In this document: piece by piece, positions 1 through 8,583 of the stretch | How the letters are laid out: each line of letters starts with the position of its first letter | How positions within the stretch are numbered: position 1 is the first letter of the stretch | Assembly: GCF_902726645.1 (NCBI RefSeq) | Contig: NZ_CACVAO010000001.1 | Coordinates: forward strand, 1,984,001 to 2,048,000 | Reading direction: 5' to 3' | Source of the DNA: Halobacillus ihumii | Lineage (GTDB): Bacteria; Bacillota; Bacilli; Bacillales; Halobacillaceae | DNA: 64,000 nucleotides | Made by a program: the position numbers and the translations under genes | The notes under the pieces: generated by a model | The model's database searches: none | Told to the model about the DNA's origin: nothing | Seen by the model: the letters and a program-made list of their open reading frames with translations, nothing else

Positions 1-2
1 CT

Positions 3-656
3 CATCTGGAAGAACTTATTATTGGCTTTTTAGCGTCTGAAGGAGCCATCTTATTTAGAGATGACGTTACAGACCTCATGATTGATGAGAGCAGTGGCTT
101 TGCCTATGTCACTTTGAAATCTAAAATTAAGACGGACCAGCAGCATTCAAAACGTTTCATTGGCTCCTGTTGCGGGAAAAGCAGACAATTTTATTTTCAA
201 AATGATGTTCGAACTGCAAAAACATCAATGGCTAAGACTAGACTCAAACCCGAAGATTGCTTGAATCTCATGAGGATGATGCAGAAAAATAGTCTTGTTT
301 TTAAAAATACCGGCGGTGTACATAATGCCGCCCTTTGTACCCCTTCTGAGATCTTAGCAGGGCGTGCTGATATCGGAAGACATAATGCAATTGATAAATT
401 ATACGGGTATAGTCTTCTGAACAAAATACCAGTCAGGGATAAAGTAATTGTCTTCAGTGGAAGGATCTCATCAGAAATCCTCATAAAGGCAGCTAAAATT
501 GGAGTAGGTGTTGTTTTATCAAAATCTGCTCCAACTGATCTTGCCATTCAACTCGCGGATGACCTCAATATTACAACGGTCGGTTTTATCCGCGGGGAAT
601 CATTTAACGTGTATTCTCACCCGGAGAGAATATCAGATTATAGTGTTGCTGAATAG
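3..656 (+). CDS. fdhD: FdhD formate dehydrogenase accessory sulfurtransferase (5' end outside window)
   Basis: The frame is open from base 3 (HLEELIIGFL...) to a TAG at 654-656, so the start lies upstream of the window. FdhD transfers sulfur to the molybdenum bis-PGD cofactor of formate dehydrogenases in the cytoplasm. Visible family marks are the cysteine pair in GSCCGKS and the stretches TGGVHNAALC, DIGRHNAIDK and FSGRISSEI. The cysteine pair is the expected sulfur-carrying site. A hairpin terminator follows at 666-703. The neighbours on the right (CarD, MarR) are unrelated, so this is probably the last gene of its unit. Confidence 0.93.
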   Translation, partial: HLEELIIGFLASEGAILFRDDVTDLMIDESSGFAYVTLKSKIKTDQQHSKRFIGSCCGKSRQFYFQNDVRTAKTSMAKTRLKPEDCLNLMRMMQKNSLVFKNTGGVHNAALCTPSEILAGRADIGRHNAIDKLYGYSLLNKIPVRDKVIVFSGRISSEILIKAAKIGVGVVLSKSAPTDLAIQLADDLNITTVGFIRGESFNVYSHPERISDYSVAE

Positions 657-665
657 AAGTAAAGA

Positions 666-703
666 AGCCATCCATGTTTGTACAATGGATGGCTCCTTTA
701 TTA
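666..703 (+). terminator. Rho-independent terminator after fdhD
   Basis: A perfect 10-bp stem (AGCCATCCAT at 666-675, ATGGATGGCT at 685-694) with a 9-nt loop, followed by CCTTTATT. It could also serve the MFS remnant on the opposite strand. Confidence 0.8.
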
Positions 704-719
704 TCACTTCTGGTTAATT

Positions 720-1076
720 CTACACCCTGTTATGAAGATGATCGGGGTTCTTCACTATAGATTTCCCCTCAACTTTTATAGGATCTGGGAGTTTCATGAA
801 TAAAGACAGTACAATATTAATCACTGCCAATAATAAACTTATTTTAAACACCAAAGAAGATCCCATCGCCGCTGCTTGTGTTGGTTCGTTTGCAACGGTT
901 GCCAGGTAGCTATTTTGTTTTGCGGCTAACATAGAGACCATTACCGCAATACCAATGGCTCCAGCAACTTGTTGGACCGTTTGAGTCAAAGCAATTCCAT
1001 CTGGATAATACTGTTTTGGAAGAGAATTCAGTGTGTTCGTTTGGACAGATGCAAGGACCGCTCCTCTGTTTACTAT
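720..1076 (-). pseudogene. C-terminal remnant of a DHA2-type MFS multidrug exporter
   Basis: On the minus strand the frame from about 1076 to 720 reads GAVLASVQTNTLNSLPKQYY...TQTVQQVAGAIGIAV followed by one more hydrophobic segment. This matches the last transmembrane helices of 14-helix drug:proton antiporters, which normally exceed 450 residues. Only about 118 residues remain. Upstream the frame runs into stop codons and the CarD promoter, so the first three quarters of the gene are missing. The operator-like repeats at 1097-1150 may be left over from its control region; this is inference. Confidence 0.75.
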
Positions 1077-1096
1077 ATCAATTAAAATCCTAAAAA

Positions 1097-1150
1097 GTCA
1101 ACTTAGTTGACAAAATTTAAAGATTAAGATATTATAAACTTAGTTGACAA
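1097..1150 (+). promoter_or_regulatory. Sigma-A promoter of the CarD gene with repeated operator-like sequence
   Basis: TTGACA (1107-1112), a 17-bp spacer and TATTAT (1130-1135) form a near-consensus promoter. The -35 box overlaps the inverted repeat GTCAACTTAGTTGAC (1097-1111). A direct repeat of ACTTAGTTGACAA occurs at 1101-1113 and 1138-1150, flanking the promoter. The arrangement suggests a repressor that blocks this promoter; its identity is unknown, though a MarR-type gene lies nearby. Confidence 0.7.
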
Positions 1151-1171
1151 TATGGATTGGGAGCGAATATA

Positions 1172-1666
1172 ATGTTTAACATTGGAGATTTGGTCATCTA
1201 TTCCACACACGGTATTTGCAAAGTTGATAATATTTGTGACAAAACTTTTTCTGGAATTACTAGAACATATTACGTTTTACATCCTATGGAAGATCATCAC
1301 CAATTAACCATAAGTACTCCAGTTAACAACAATAAAGTACTGATGCTTGAACTTATTAACAAAGAGGAAGCCCATGATATTCTTGAATCATTTAAGGATC
1401 CAGGGATAAAATGGTACGATCACTCTAATATCCGCCTCAATTTATATACCGAGATTGTAAATACAGGAGATCGAAAAGAAATTGCCAAAGTAGTCAACAC
1501 ATTGATGCGAAAGAAATTGGAATTGCAACTTCTCGACCGTAAATTTTATGAACGAGATCAACGACTTTTGAACACAACAGTCAATATATTATTTAAAGAA
1601 TTAGCTATTTCATTAGAGACTACGTTTGAAGACATCCATGAAATAGTGATGGGAGCCATAAAGTAA
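1172..1666 (+). CDS. CarD/CdnL-type transcriptional regulator
   Basis: A 164-residue protein beginning MFNIGDLVIYSTHGICKV, the start of the CarD/CdnL/TRCF RNA-polymerase-interacting domain (about residues 1-60), followed by a helical, charged C-terminal region (about 70-160). Members of this family bind the RNAP beta subunit and tune initiation. I place the start at ATG 1172 rather than the upstream TTG at 1157, because GGGAG at 1159-1163 is well spaced for 1172. The gene stands alone between its own promoter (TTGACA/TATTAT) and a strong terminator. Firmicute paralogues of this size are usually uncharacterised, so the target genes are unknown. Confidence 0.85.
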   Translation: MFNIGDLVIYSTHGICKVDNICDKTFSGITRTYYVLHPMEDHHQLTISTPVNNNKVLMLELINKEEAHDILESFKDPGIKWYDHSNIRLNLYTEIVNTGDRKEIAKVVNTLMRKKLELQLLDRKFYERDQRLLNTTVNILFKELAISLETTFEDIHEIVMGAIK

Positions 1667-1670
1667 AATA

Positions 1671-1715
1671 AATAGGGTCCTTCTTTTTTATCTACTAAAA
1701 AAGAAGGACCCTATT
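1671..1715 (+). terminator. Bidirectional terminator between CarD and MarR genes
   Basis: A perfect 19-bp stem (1671-1689 with 1697-1715) and a 7-nt loop. The stem carries runs of T and A, so it can end transcripts from both converging genes. Confidence 0.85.
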
Positions 1716-1729
1716 AAAATCCAGATTGA

Positions 1730-2167
1730 CTATTCTATTCCCCACTCTGACTTCAATAGATCTTTAAGGATTTTTACTTGCTCAGTGCCGATTTTTTCTG
1801 CAATTTCATTCTCAAGTTTCGCTTTAAGGTTCTCATTTTTTTCATAGCATTCCTCGCCCAAAGCCGTTAACTCGATGCACTTCTCTTTCTTATTGTTTTC
1901 AACATTTTTTACTTCTACTAATCCTTTTGCAGAAAGGTTTTTAATAAACTTATGTATCGCCTGTCGAGAGATATCCACTCTTTTTGTAACATACGAAATG
2001 GTTGGTTTCTTTTTATAAATCCTCGCCATGATATACCATTCTGAGTTTGAAATATAAATCTCACTGTTATCGTTCCATCTTTTCTCGGAAATTCCGCGGA
2101 CTAAACCATGACGCTCACTTAATAAATCTATTAAATCCAAATTTTGAAATTCAGAGTTAGAATTCAA
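1730..2167 (-). CDS. MarR-family transcriptional regulator
   Basis: A winged-helix DNA-binding protein of about 145 residues. The central part (SYVTKRVDISRQAIHKFIKN, then LSAKGLVEV) is the recognition helix and wing start of MarR proteins; the C-terminal helix would dimerise. An ATG at 2195-2197 exists, but it sits only 2-3 bases beyond the -10 box. AGGAG followed 8 bases later by TTG at 2165-2167 is the better start. The likely promoter (2206-2234 on the minus strand) contains a palindrome, suggesting autorepression. The regulated target is not evident; no exporter or oxidative-stress gene is adjacent except the decayed MFS end. Confidence 0.85.
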   Translation of the reverse strand: MNSNSEFQNLDLIDLLSERHGLVRGISEKRWNDNSEIYISNSEWYIMARIYKKKPTISYVTKRVDISRQAIHKFIKNLSAKGLVEVKNVENNKKEKCIELTALGEECYEKNENLKAKLENEIAEKIGTEQVKILKDLLKSEWGIE

Positions 2168-2205
2168 ATGATTCACTCCTATCATAGGCTTCGTCATATA
2201 CTATA

Positions 2206-2234
2206 CAAAACCCGCTATAGGGTGTCAATTTGAT
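2206..2234 (-). promoter_or_regulatory. MarR gene promoter with embedded operator palindrome
   Basis: On the minus strand TTGACA, a 17-bp spacer and TATAGT form a near-perfect sigma-A promoter. The spacer contains ACCCTATAGCGGGT, an inverted repeat with ACCC/GGGT arms, placed where a bound repressor would block polymerase. Confidence 0.7.
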
Positions 2235-2527
2235 TGAGCTTGTTGCTTTGTAAATTATCCGGCGGCCTATAAGCCATTCTTTTTTTATAAAAAAAAGACT
2301 TCACTTATCCTGATTTTGGTTAGTCTTCTACATAAGAATATTAAACTCCGATAAAAACCAGGATTCCCCTCAAAAACAAGACCACTCGTTCTCTTGCACT
2401 TTTCGTTTGATGCTATTAAAGTATATAATGGTTGAAATCCAGTCTAACTAGGAATAGATAACAACAACATTTTCACTTTTTAATTTTGGGAACATGCTTT
2501 CCCATAAGGAAAGGGTTCAGATATACT
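2235..2527. other. Intergenic stretch between MarR promoter and dus
   Basis: No open frame of note. An A/T-rich hairpin (TTTTTTTATAAAAAAAA, about 2280-2297) is present, and near 2420 there is a weak AT-rich promoter-like stretch (TATATAATGG) that may drive dus. Confidence 0.4.
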
Positions 2528-3526
2528 ATGAAAGAAAATTTTTGGCATGAGCTTCCACGGCCGTTTTTTGTTCTGGCACCAATGGAAGCTGTGACAGATA
2601 TCGTTTTTCGTCATGTCGTGAGTGAAGCAGCGAGACCTGACGTGTTTTTTACAGAGTTTACGAATACTGAAAGCTACTGCCACCCGAAAGGAAAAGACAG
2701 CATTCGTGGGCGTTTGACGTTCACAGAAGATGAACAGCCGATCGTTGCCCACATCTGGGGAGACAAGCCCGAACACTTTCGGGAAATGAGTATCGGCATG
2801 GCGGAAATGGGCTATCGGGGCGTAGACATCAACATGGGATGTCCTGCACCGAATGTCGCACCGAAAGGGAAAGGATGCGGCCTGATCCGTCGCCCGGATG
2901 TGGCAGCGGAAATCATCCAGGAGGCTAAAGCGGGAGGTCTGCCCGTCAGTGTGAAGACCCGTCTTGGGTATACGAAAGTAGAGGAATGGCGCCATTGGCT
3001 GAAGCACCTCCTGGAACAGGATATTGCCAATCTTTCCATCCATCTCCGTACGAAAAAAGAAATGAGTAACGTCGATGCTCACTGGGAGCTGATTCCAGAG
3101 ATTAAGAAACTTCGTGATGAAGTAGCCCCTGAAACACTTCTGACAATCAATGGAGACATCCCTGACCGTCAGAAGGGACTTGAACTTGCAGAAAAATACG
3201 GCGTGGACGGAGTGATGATCGGACGGGGGATTTTCCATAACCCGTTCGCTTTCGAAACAGAGAAGAAAGAACATACAAGCGAAGAACTGCTCAATCTCCT
3301 GCGCCTGCAGCTCGACCTTCATGATAAATATTCCGAAGAACTGGAGCCACGGATCTTCAAACCGCTCCGCCGTTTTTTCAAGATTTATGTCCGTGGATTC
3401 CGGGGAGCGAGTGAGTTAAGAAATCAGCTGATGAGCACCCAATCCACCGAAGAGGTGCGTGCGCTGCTTGATGAGTTCACAGATAAAGATGGAGTGAAGG
3501 AAGAGGAGGGTTTTTCTATTTCTTAA
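2528..3526 (+). CDS. tRNA-dihydrouridine synthase (Dus family)
   Basis: A 332-residue TIM-barrel flavoenzyme that reduces uridines in the tRNA D-loop using FMN and NAD(P)H. The N-terminus [11 protein letters not shown] is the conserved FMN-binding entry. [10 protein letters not shown] holds the catalytic cysteine, followed by a KGKGCGLI segment. SVKTRLG, INGDI and [10 protein letters not shown] are the expected phosphate- and flavin-binding strands, and the C-terminal helical domain (about 245-325) binds tRNA. I choose ATG 2528 with AGGAAAGGG upstream over the earlier in-frame TTG at 2486. It is a single gene with its own terminator. It differs from the common DusB form in the GKGCGL segment, so the position modified is not assigned. 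Confidence 0.92.
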   Translation: MKENFWHELPRPFFVLAPMEAVTDIVFRHVVSEAARPDVFFTEFTNTESYCHPKGKDSIRGRLTFTEDEQPIVAHIWGDKPEHFREMSIGMAEMGYRGVDINMGCPAPNVAPKGKGCGLIRRPDVAAEIIQEAKAGGLPVSVKTRLGYTKVEEWRHWLKHLLEQDIANLSIHLRTKKEMSNVDAHWELIPEIKKLRDEVAPETLLTINGDIPDRQKGLELAEKYGVDGVMIGRGIFHNPFAFETEKKEHTSEELLNLLRLQLDLHDKYSEELEPRIFKPLRRFFKIYVRGFRGASELRNQLMSTQSTEEVRALLDEFTDKDGVKEEEGFSIS

Positions 3527-3612
3527 GTCGTTTTGTTTGAACCGAATTATTCTTATAGAGGTAGCGTCAGGAAAATGCGGATTTACAACGTTAAGCAAAT
3601 AAAAGCATAGAA

Positions 3613-3650
3613 AAATCGGTCCCTTACAACGTTTAGGAACCGATTTCTTT
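3613..3650 (+). terminator. Terminator after dus
   Basis: AAATCGGT (3613-3620) pairs with ACCGATTT (3639-3646), extended by CCCT/AGGA partial pairing, followed by CTTTTATTT. Confidence 0.75.
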
Positions 3651-3672
3651 TATTTGGCTTGTTAAGCTAAAG

Positions 3673-3748
3673 CCCCTTATAGTTTAAGTGTAGTGTTTCA
3701 CAAACTTACCCAAAATTACAGTAAATCTTTACTCACACATATAAGGGG
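3673..3748. repeat. Short inverted repeat, possible miniature element or IS end
   Basis: CCCCTTATA at 3673-3681 is the reverse complement of TATAAGGGG at 3740-3748, bounding a 76-bp AT-rich stretch without an open frame. It resembles a small palindromic insertion but no target duplication was identified. Confidence 0.35.
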
Positions 3749-3819
3749 TCTCGCCAACATTTTGAAAAAATCCTACGCTAGAAACTAAAGAGCCTAATTT
3801 TTCAATGTTGTAATCGAGA

Positions 3820-3845
3820 AATTAAGCTTTTATTACTTCACAATC
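3820..3845 (+). repeat. Left part of an intergenic hairpin repeat, cut by the group II intron
   Basis: The sequence ends ...TTACTTCACAATC. Joining it to base 6492 restores CAATCGCGCCCGTTTCC, the core seen in the other repeat copies (for example 9711 and 9262). The intron therefore sits inside a repeat copy. Confidence 0.6.
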
Positions 3846-6491
3846 GTTAGCAATAGGTAAGCGTTTGAAGTTATCTCCGGCTTTTCCCCTGCTCCGCACC
3901 GAACGTGCTAGTTTCCCAGCATTCGGCGTTCCATCTAATGATATGTATTAAATTATAAGTTCCTTGTTACTCTTCGAGACTGGATCGCTCGATCCCTTCC
4001 ATCCCACATACCTTACGGTATTGGTTAATTTTATCTAAAATTCGTTGGTTTTGTGGAATCTTTTCAAGATAAACTTTGATTCGCTCGATATCTCTAATGT
4101 GAATGAGCCGGTGAACATCTTTATGGAGAATGCGGAGATTTTGAAACTTATCCGTCCCTCCAAGACTCTTGGGTACGTAATGATGACAATGAACATCTGA
4201 AGCATGTAAGTACTCGCCTGTAATTTCACATTTGCCCATCTTCATACTGTACCGACTTATTCGATTATCAAGATATTCTATACTCCGATTCTGTAGAGAA
4301 GCTTTCATTAAATAACCGACTTCTTGTTGTATATCCGGTCGTAACTTTTTATAAATTTGTTCTCTACCTTTCTTTGTGTAAAGCGAAAGCTTTGGACTGA
4401 AGTTCATCGTATGGAATGTTTTAACATTACCAATAGGAAAAAGGTACATCCCTCTAATGTTGATAGTCTTCGTTCCTAAGCTAAAGTTCTTCTTATAAAA
4501 AGGTGGTGGCTGAAAAGGATGTTCTAGTTTTCCAACCGGTCGAAGACGGTTCACTAGAAATGGTTTAAGATCGAAAGCAAGACGTGAGAACGCAAGGCTT
4601 ACATGAGTCGCTCGCTTGAAGTAATGATGAATACCCAAAACGAAACTATTATAACGTTGAATATTTCCAGCAGAAGGGGAAGCTTTTATTCTTCGAATGA
4701 GCTTCTTAGCTTCCTGTTTGATTTTCCTTCTTTTTGAGGAAATGACCCCTGTATGGGCCACTCGTTTCTTCCCCTTTTTATTCGCACGAATGGTGAAACC
4801 TAAGAACTCTGATTCTCGTTTTCTCAAGTTTACAATTTGAGATTTCTCTGGAGAGATGTCCAACTTTAAACGCTCTTTGAGGTAAAGACGTACCGCATGG
4901 TACCACCGTTGAGCTGTCTTTCCATCTCGGCATAGAATTTTAAAATCATCGGCGTACCTAATCAAGTATCCTTGCTTCAAGTTTGTTTGTTTTCTAGCTC
5001 GCCTTTTAGCATCATCTGAACTGTAGGTTTTTGTGAGAGGAAAGAACTCCCATTGTCCTGCAACCCATTGATCTAAGTCATTTAGAACGACATTGGAGAG
5101 TAAAGGGGATAGAATACCACCTTGTGGTGATCCTTTCACAGGCACTCCTTCTCCATCGATTTCAGACTTGATCATTTTAGCTATACAAGCGAGAACCTTT
5201 CGGTCTCGAATGCCCATATTCCAAAGCTGTTTATTTAGTAATGAGTGATTCACATTATCAAAGAAACTTTTAATATCTACATCGACGACAAAATGAAATT
5301 GCGCTTGGTTAATTAAATATTGTATCCTTGCCATAGCATGGTGGGCAGACCGAAGAGGTCTGAACCCGTAGCTATGTTTGAAGAATTGAGATTCAACAAT
5401 TGGTTCGAGTACTTGTTTGAAGCTCTGTTGGATGATTCTATCTAAAATACATGGAATCCCAAGAGGTCTCCATTTACCGTTCTCTTTTTCAATCCATTCT
5501 CTTCGAACTTTCTTCGGGTGGTAGTTTCTTAGTTTGGTTCTTAGTTCGTTTACGAGATCGTTTTCCGATAGCTCTTTCATGTCATCGATGGTTTTTCCAT
5601 CGGTACCTGGCGTTTTGGACCCTTTGTTGGTTTTAATCATGCGAAAAGCGAGCAGGATGTTTTCTCTCGAAATGATCGCGTCATAAAGATGAGAAAACTT
5701 GTATCCTTGACTCGCTTTTTCATGTAGGTCTGTAAACGTCTCCGTCATGCGATAATAATCCCAGTTTCGCAGCGTTGGCACTGTGGCACCCCTCCTTACG
5801 GAATGATGTTCCCACGTTCCTACCCGATCGGTGCCATTCACGTTAGGAAAATAATTGTTTCATTCATTAGACTTGGGGCTGTTCTTCCACTCCCATTACA
5901 GGAGATTCATCAGTCATTCCCCTACCCTCACAAGGACAAATGCTTTTCAGCATAAACTTTATAGCAACCGTTTCGGGTGACAGCCCTTGTTTCAACGTCC
6001 CTTGCTTTCCAAGTACCTTACAACGTAGCTTTTCATACTAAACATAGGTGCTTCCTGTAAGCCTGTGAGCTGGATACCGCCATGGTTCGGTATAGCGTAT
6101 TTCAGAGGGCGCAGTTTTACTCCACACCACTCACCCCATCGTGAGATGGGACATAAGTTTCCTTATGTTCGAATCTTTAGACCCTTACATTCGGAAGTTT
6201 GTCAGTTCCTATCTCAAAGAACGATTCTCACCATATCTAGTTTTTCAGCCGCGCGGCATATCCGTTGGCATACCTTTTCTTATTGAATGGCTTCAGCCTT
6301 CGTTCTGCCGAATCTACCTGTGCTTCATACCCTATAACCTGTCAGTCATAACGCATGCAGGAGTATTGACGGGATGGTTTCAGGAAACATGGTTCCGTCA
6401 TTCCCATCCTCCGTTGTAAAGTTGAATTTCTAAATGCTTAAAATTCCTGTATTTTCACGCTGAAATGCGCTTATAACAGAACTTGTCGCGC
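3846..6491 (-). mobile_element. Complete group II intron, chloroplast-like/ORF-bearing type
   Basis: On the minus strand the intron is read from about 6491 to 3846. The 5' end is GCGCGACAAG, one base off the usual GUGCG; the 3' end is ...CTATTGCTAAC, fitting the AY rule. Domain V is visible at 3896-3932, with a GAAA-type tetraloop region, and is followed by a domain VI-like hairpin. Domains I-III occupy about 5842-6491. The ORF lies in domain IV. The ends were set by restoring the interrupted repeat (CAATC/GCGCCCG) and could shift by 1-3 bases. Catalytic RNA and protein both look intact, so the element may be active. Confidence 0.85.
3967..5841 (-). CDS. ltrA: Group II intron reverse transcriptase/maturase
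   Basis: A 624-residue intron-encoded protein for splicing and retrohoming. The N-terminal part (about 30-110) is the RT-0/1 region including NKGSKTPGTDG. The RT fingers and palm include RPLGIPCILDRI, the active site YADD (about residue 296) and SPQGGILSPLLSN. The maturase X domain follows (about 380-520). The C-terminus carries an HNH endonuclease-like region with CEITG...HCHHYVPKSLGG (about 545-600). All the motifs needed for catalysis are present and no stop interrupts the frame. The long N-terminal extension before MTETF is in frame but its use is uncertain; the true start may be the methionine about 31 codons downstream. Confidence 0.95.
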   Translation of the reverse strand: MNGTDRVGTWEHHSVRRGATVPTLRNWDYYRMTETFTDLHEKASQGYKFSHLYDAIISRENILLAFRMIKTNKGSKTPGTDGKTIDDMKELSENDLVNELRTKLRNYHPKKVRREWIEKENGKWRPLGIPCILDRIIQQSFKQVLEPIVESQFFKHSYGFRPLRSAHHAMARIQYLINQAQFHFVVDVDIKSFFDNVNHSLLNKQLWNMGIRDRKVLACIAKMIKSEIDGEGVPVKGSPQGGILSPLLSNVVLNDLDQWVAGQWEFFPLTKTYSSDDAKRRARKQTNLKQGYLIRYADDFKILCRDGKTAQRWYHAVRLYLKERLKLDISPEKSQIVNLRKRESEFLGFTIRANKKGKKRVAHTGVISSKRRKIKQEAKKLIRRIKASPSAGNIQRYNSFVLGIHHYFKRATHVSLAFSRLAFDLKPFLVNRLRPVGKLEHPFQPPPFYKKNFSLGTKTINIRGMYLFPIGNVKTFHTMNFSPKLSLYTKKGREQIYKKLRPDIQQEVGYLMKASLQNRSIEYLDNRISRYSMKMGKCEITGEYLHASDVHCHHYVPKSLGGTDKFQNLRILHKDVHRLIHIRDIERIKVYLEKIPQNQRILDKINQYRKVCGMEGIERSSLEE

Positions 6492-6612
6492 GCGCCCGTT
6501 TCCTGAAGACTTGATTTCAAGATAACCTTAAAAGACAAAATACTGTTCTCCCATTATTGAGCCCTTATGTTTAACAAGCAGAGAGCTTCTATTAGCTGGT
6601 ATTGCTTAACTA
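6492..6612 (+). repeat. Right part of the intron-split intergenic repeat
   Basis: Contains, in order, GCGCCCGTTT, a CTTGATTTCAAG palindrome block (6518-6529), a TTGAGCCCTTATG block and the TATTAGCTGGTATTG block. The same blocks recur at 13801-13890 and 20121-20292. It continues the copy that starts at 3820. Confidence 0.75.
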
Positions 6613-6741
6613 TTGAATGGGAATAAAAACTTCCGTTGTAAACGAAAAATGACATCTTGGAATCACCTACATGGGAAATACCTAATAAAAAGGAACTAAA
6701 CGTGCATAATAAAATAAAACATTTTGATATGGAGGTCTAAC

Positions 6742-7755
6742 ATGACTAGCAACATCCCTTTATCGTCTACAGAATTAGGAAATCTTTGGCAAGCATATCA
6801 GGAGAAGTCAATGAAGTTGCGTATAGTGGAACGCTTTATTAAAAACTCTGACGACGAAGAAACTCGAACTGTATTACAATCTGCCCAAAGTATAGAAACG
6901 AAAAATATAAATGCTATTAAAGCGATTTTTCAAAACGAGGGCGTTGCCATTCCTGTAGCCTTTACAGAAAAAGATATTGACCATCAGGCCCCTCGTTTAT
7001 TTGACGATCAGTTTTATTTAATGTATTTTCGTTTGCTGAGTAAGATTTTGATTGGTCTTTATGCATTGCATTCGGGGATGTCTTATCGGGAAGACATTTG
7101 TAATTTATACAATGATTTTACTTCAGATAGTCAAACGATTTACAACAAATGCACCAAATCCCTACTAAAAAAAGGTGTTTTAGCACGTCCTCCCAGTGTA
7201 CCTATGCCGAACGAGGTTGAATTCGTCGAGGACACCAGTTTTACAAGCGGCTTGAGCCCCTTTGGAAAGAAACGCGTGCTTAATACAGTTGAAATTGGTT
7301 TAGTGCACCAAGCGCTAGAGGCAAACATTACGGGGGCGCAATTGATGACTGGTTTTGCACAAGTTGCTGATAATCCAGAAGTCAAACAGTATTTTCAACG
7401 AGGAAAAAAACTTGCGGAAAAAGTAGTTTCCACCATGGGGGACCTTTTATTAGAGAGTGATGTACAAGCATCTTCTACGTGGACAGGAATCGTAACTAAC
7501 TCCACTATCTCACCGTTTTCAGACAAATTTATGATGTATATCACAAATCTGTTATCGATGTTTGGTATGGGAAGTAACTCAGTTGGAGCAGCGTTTAGCT
7601 TTCGCAGTGACCTGCTTTTAAAAATGGGTCAAATGATGACTAACACCTTCGATTTTGCCAAAGACGGAGGGAAAATCATCATCAAACACGGTTGGATGGA
7701 AGAGCCTCCCCAAGCAGTGGACAGAACAAAATTATCAAAAGGACAAGGCAAATAA
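6742..7755 (+). CDS. DUF3231 family protein
   Basis: A 337-residue protein of two similar alpha-helical halves (about 10-165 and 180-330), the arrangement of DUF3231, a Bacillus family often linked to sporulation or stress but without known biochemistry. Each half carries a four-helix-bundle pattern; the second half includes TVEIGLVHQALEANITG, an N-terminal helix with a conserved histidine. I choose ATG 6742, which has GGAGG at 6731-6735. The upstream in-frame codon at 6724 overlaps that ribosome site. No signal peptide is present. It stands alone, just after the repeat copy; no operon partner is evident. Confidence 0.8.
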   Translation: MTSNIPLSSTELGNLWQAYQEKSMKLRIVERFIKNSDDEETRTVLQSAQSIETKNINAIKAIFQNEGVAIPVAFTEKDIDHQAPRLFDDQFYLMYFRLLSKILIGLYALHSGMSYREDICNLYNDFTSDSQTIYNKCTKSLLKKGVLARPPSVPMPNEVEFVEDTSFTSGLSPFGKKRVLNTVEIGLVHQALEANITGAQLMTGFAQVADNPEVKQYFQRGKKLAEKVVSTMGDLLLESDVQASSTWTGIVTNSTISPFSDKFMMYITNLLSMFGMGSNSVGAAFSFRSDLLLKMGQMMTNTFDFAKDGGKIIIKHGWMEEPPQAVDRTKLSKGQGK

Positions 7756-7843
7756 AGACCGGTCAACACGGAATTTTAGCGTTTCGAGCATCACACGAAA
7801 ATTAGTATAGGAAAAATATGAAAAAACATTTACAATAACTTGG

Positions 7844-8326
7844 ATGGATCATATGAAACAAAACCATAAATATGAAAAACTTTTTTGGAGTATTGCGTTA
7901 CCAGGATTTGGGCAAATTTTAAACGGTAAGTTCTTAAAAGGCATGCTTTTCATTGGATTGGAATTTTTAATTAACGTTCAGTCAAATTTTAATAAGGTAA
8001 TTCTTCTAAGTTTCCACGGGGATATAAAAACCGCAATTCAGCAAACCAATTATGGCTGGTTGATGTTCTATCCTTGTTTGTATTTCTTTGCGATGTGGGA
8101 TGCTTATAAAGATGCAGGGGGTGGGGGAAAACCTTTCTCGTTTATGCCATTTGCATTTTCTGCCTACTCCGTAACCATTGGACTTATCTATTCTCCAGAT
8201 TTAAGAATAATGGGTATATTATTAGGTCCCATTTGGCTACCCATTTTGTCCTTGATACCCGGGGTAGTAACCGGTTTACTTTTAAAGAAAATTATAAAAC
8301 TAAAGTCCCGCCAATCCAATTCTTAA
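7844..8326 (+). CDS. Uncharacterised membrane protein with TM2-like start
   Basis: A 160-residue integral membrane protein with about four hydrophobic segments (15-45, 65-90, 98-125, 125-152). The first contains ALPGFGQILNGKFLKG, resembling the PGxGQ...G...G signature of TM2-domain proteins. A glycine run (DAGGGGK) lies in a loop. A second start (ATG 7853) is possible; no strong ribosome site favours either. It probably shares the terminator at 8507-8536 with the converging cupin gene. Function unknown. Confidence 0.7.
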   Translation: MDHMKQNHKYEKLFWSIALPGFGQILNGKFLKGMLFIGLEFLINVQSNFNKVILLSFHGDIKTAIQQTNYGWLMFYPCLYFFAMWDAYKDAGGGGKPFSFMPFAFSAYSVTIGLIYSPDLRIMGILLGPIWLPILSLIPGVVTGLLLKKIIKLKSRQSNS

Positions 8327-8506
8327 CAGGTAGCTTCCTACATCCGAAAAGTCAATACATTTTCTGATGCTGTACTTGCTCTCTAAGGACTAGCAAAAAT
8401 AAGTGATCACTCCTTTTTATTCCAATTTAAGTGTGTTATATTACACCTTTCATGTGGTTAACCCTTTCCGCACATACCACATAACATAAAAAAACAAATA
8501 TTAGAC

Positions 8507-8536
8507 AAAAAGACCCTATTTTGGAAGGGTCTTTTT
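8507..8536. terminator. Bidirectional terminator
   Basis: AAAAAGACCCT (8507-8517) pairs with AGGGTCTTTTT (8526-8536), an 11-bp perfect stem with A and T tails for both directions. Confidence 0.85.
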
Positions 8537-8583
8537 ATCTTGACTTGTAAATTTTAGCTGGTATTCTAGAAGACCATAGGTTC

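Noticed and set aside
2486..3322. Long minus-strand frame opposite dus (2480-3322)
   Set aside because: It is a shadow of the dus codons; no family match and no ribosome site.
5842..6490. Open frames on the plus strand at 6065-6419
   Set aside because: They lie in the structured 5' domains of the group II intron, lack ribosome sites and show no protein family.
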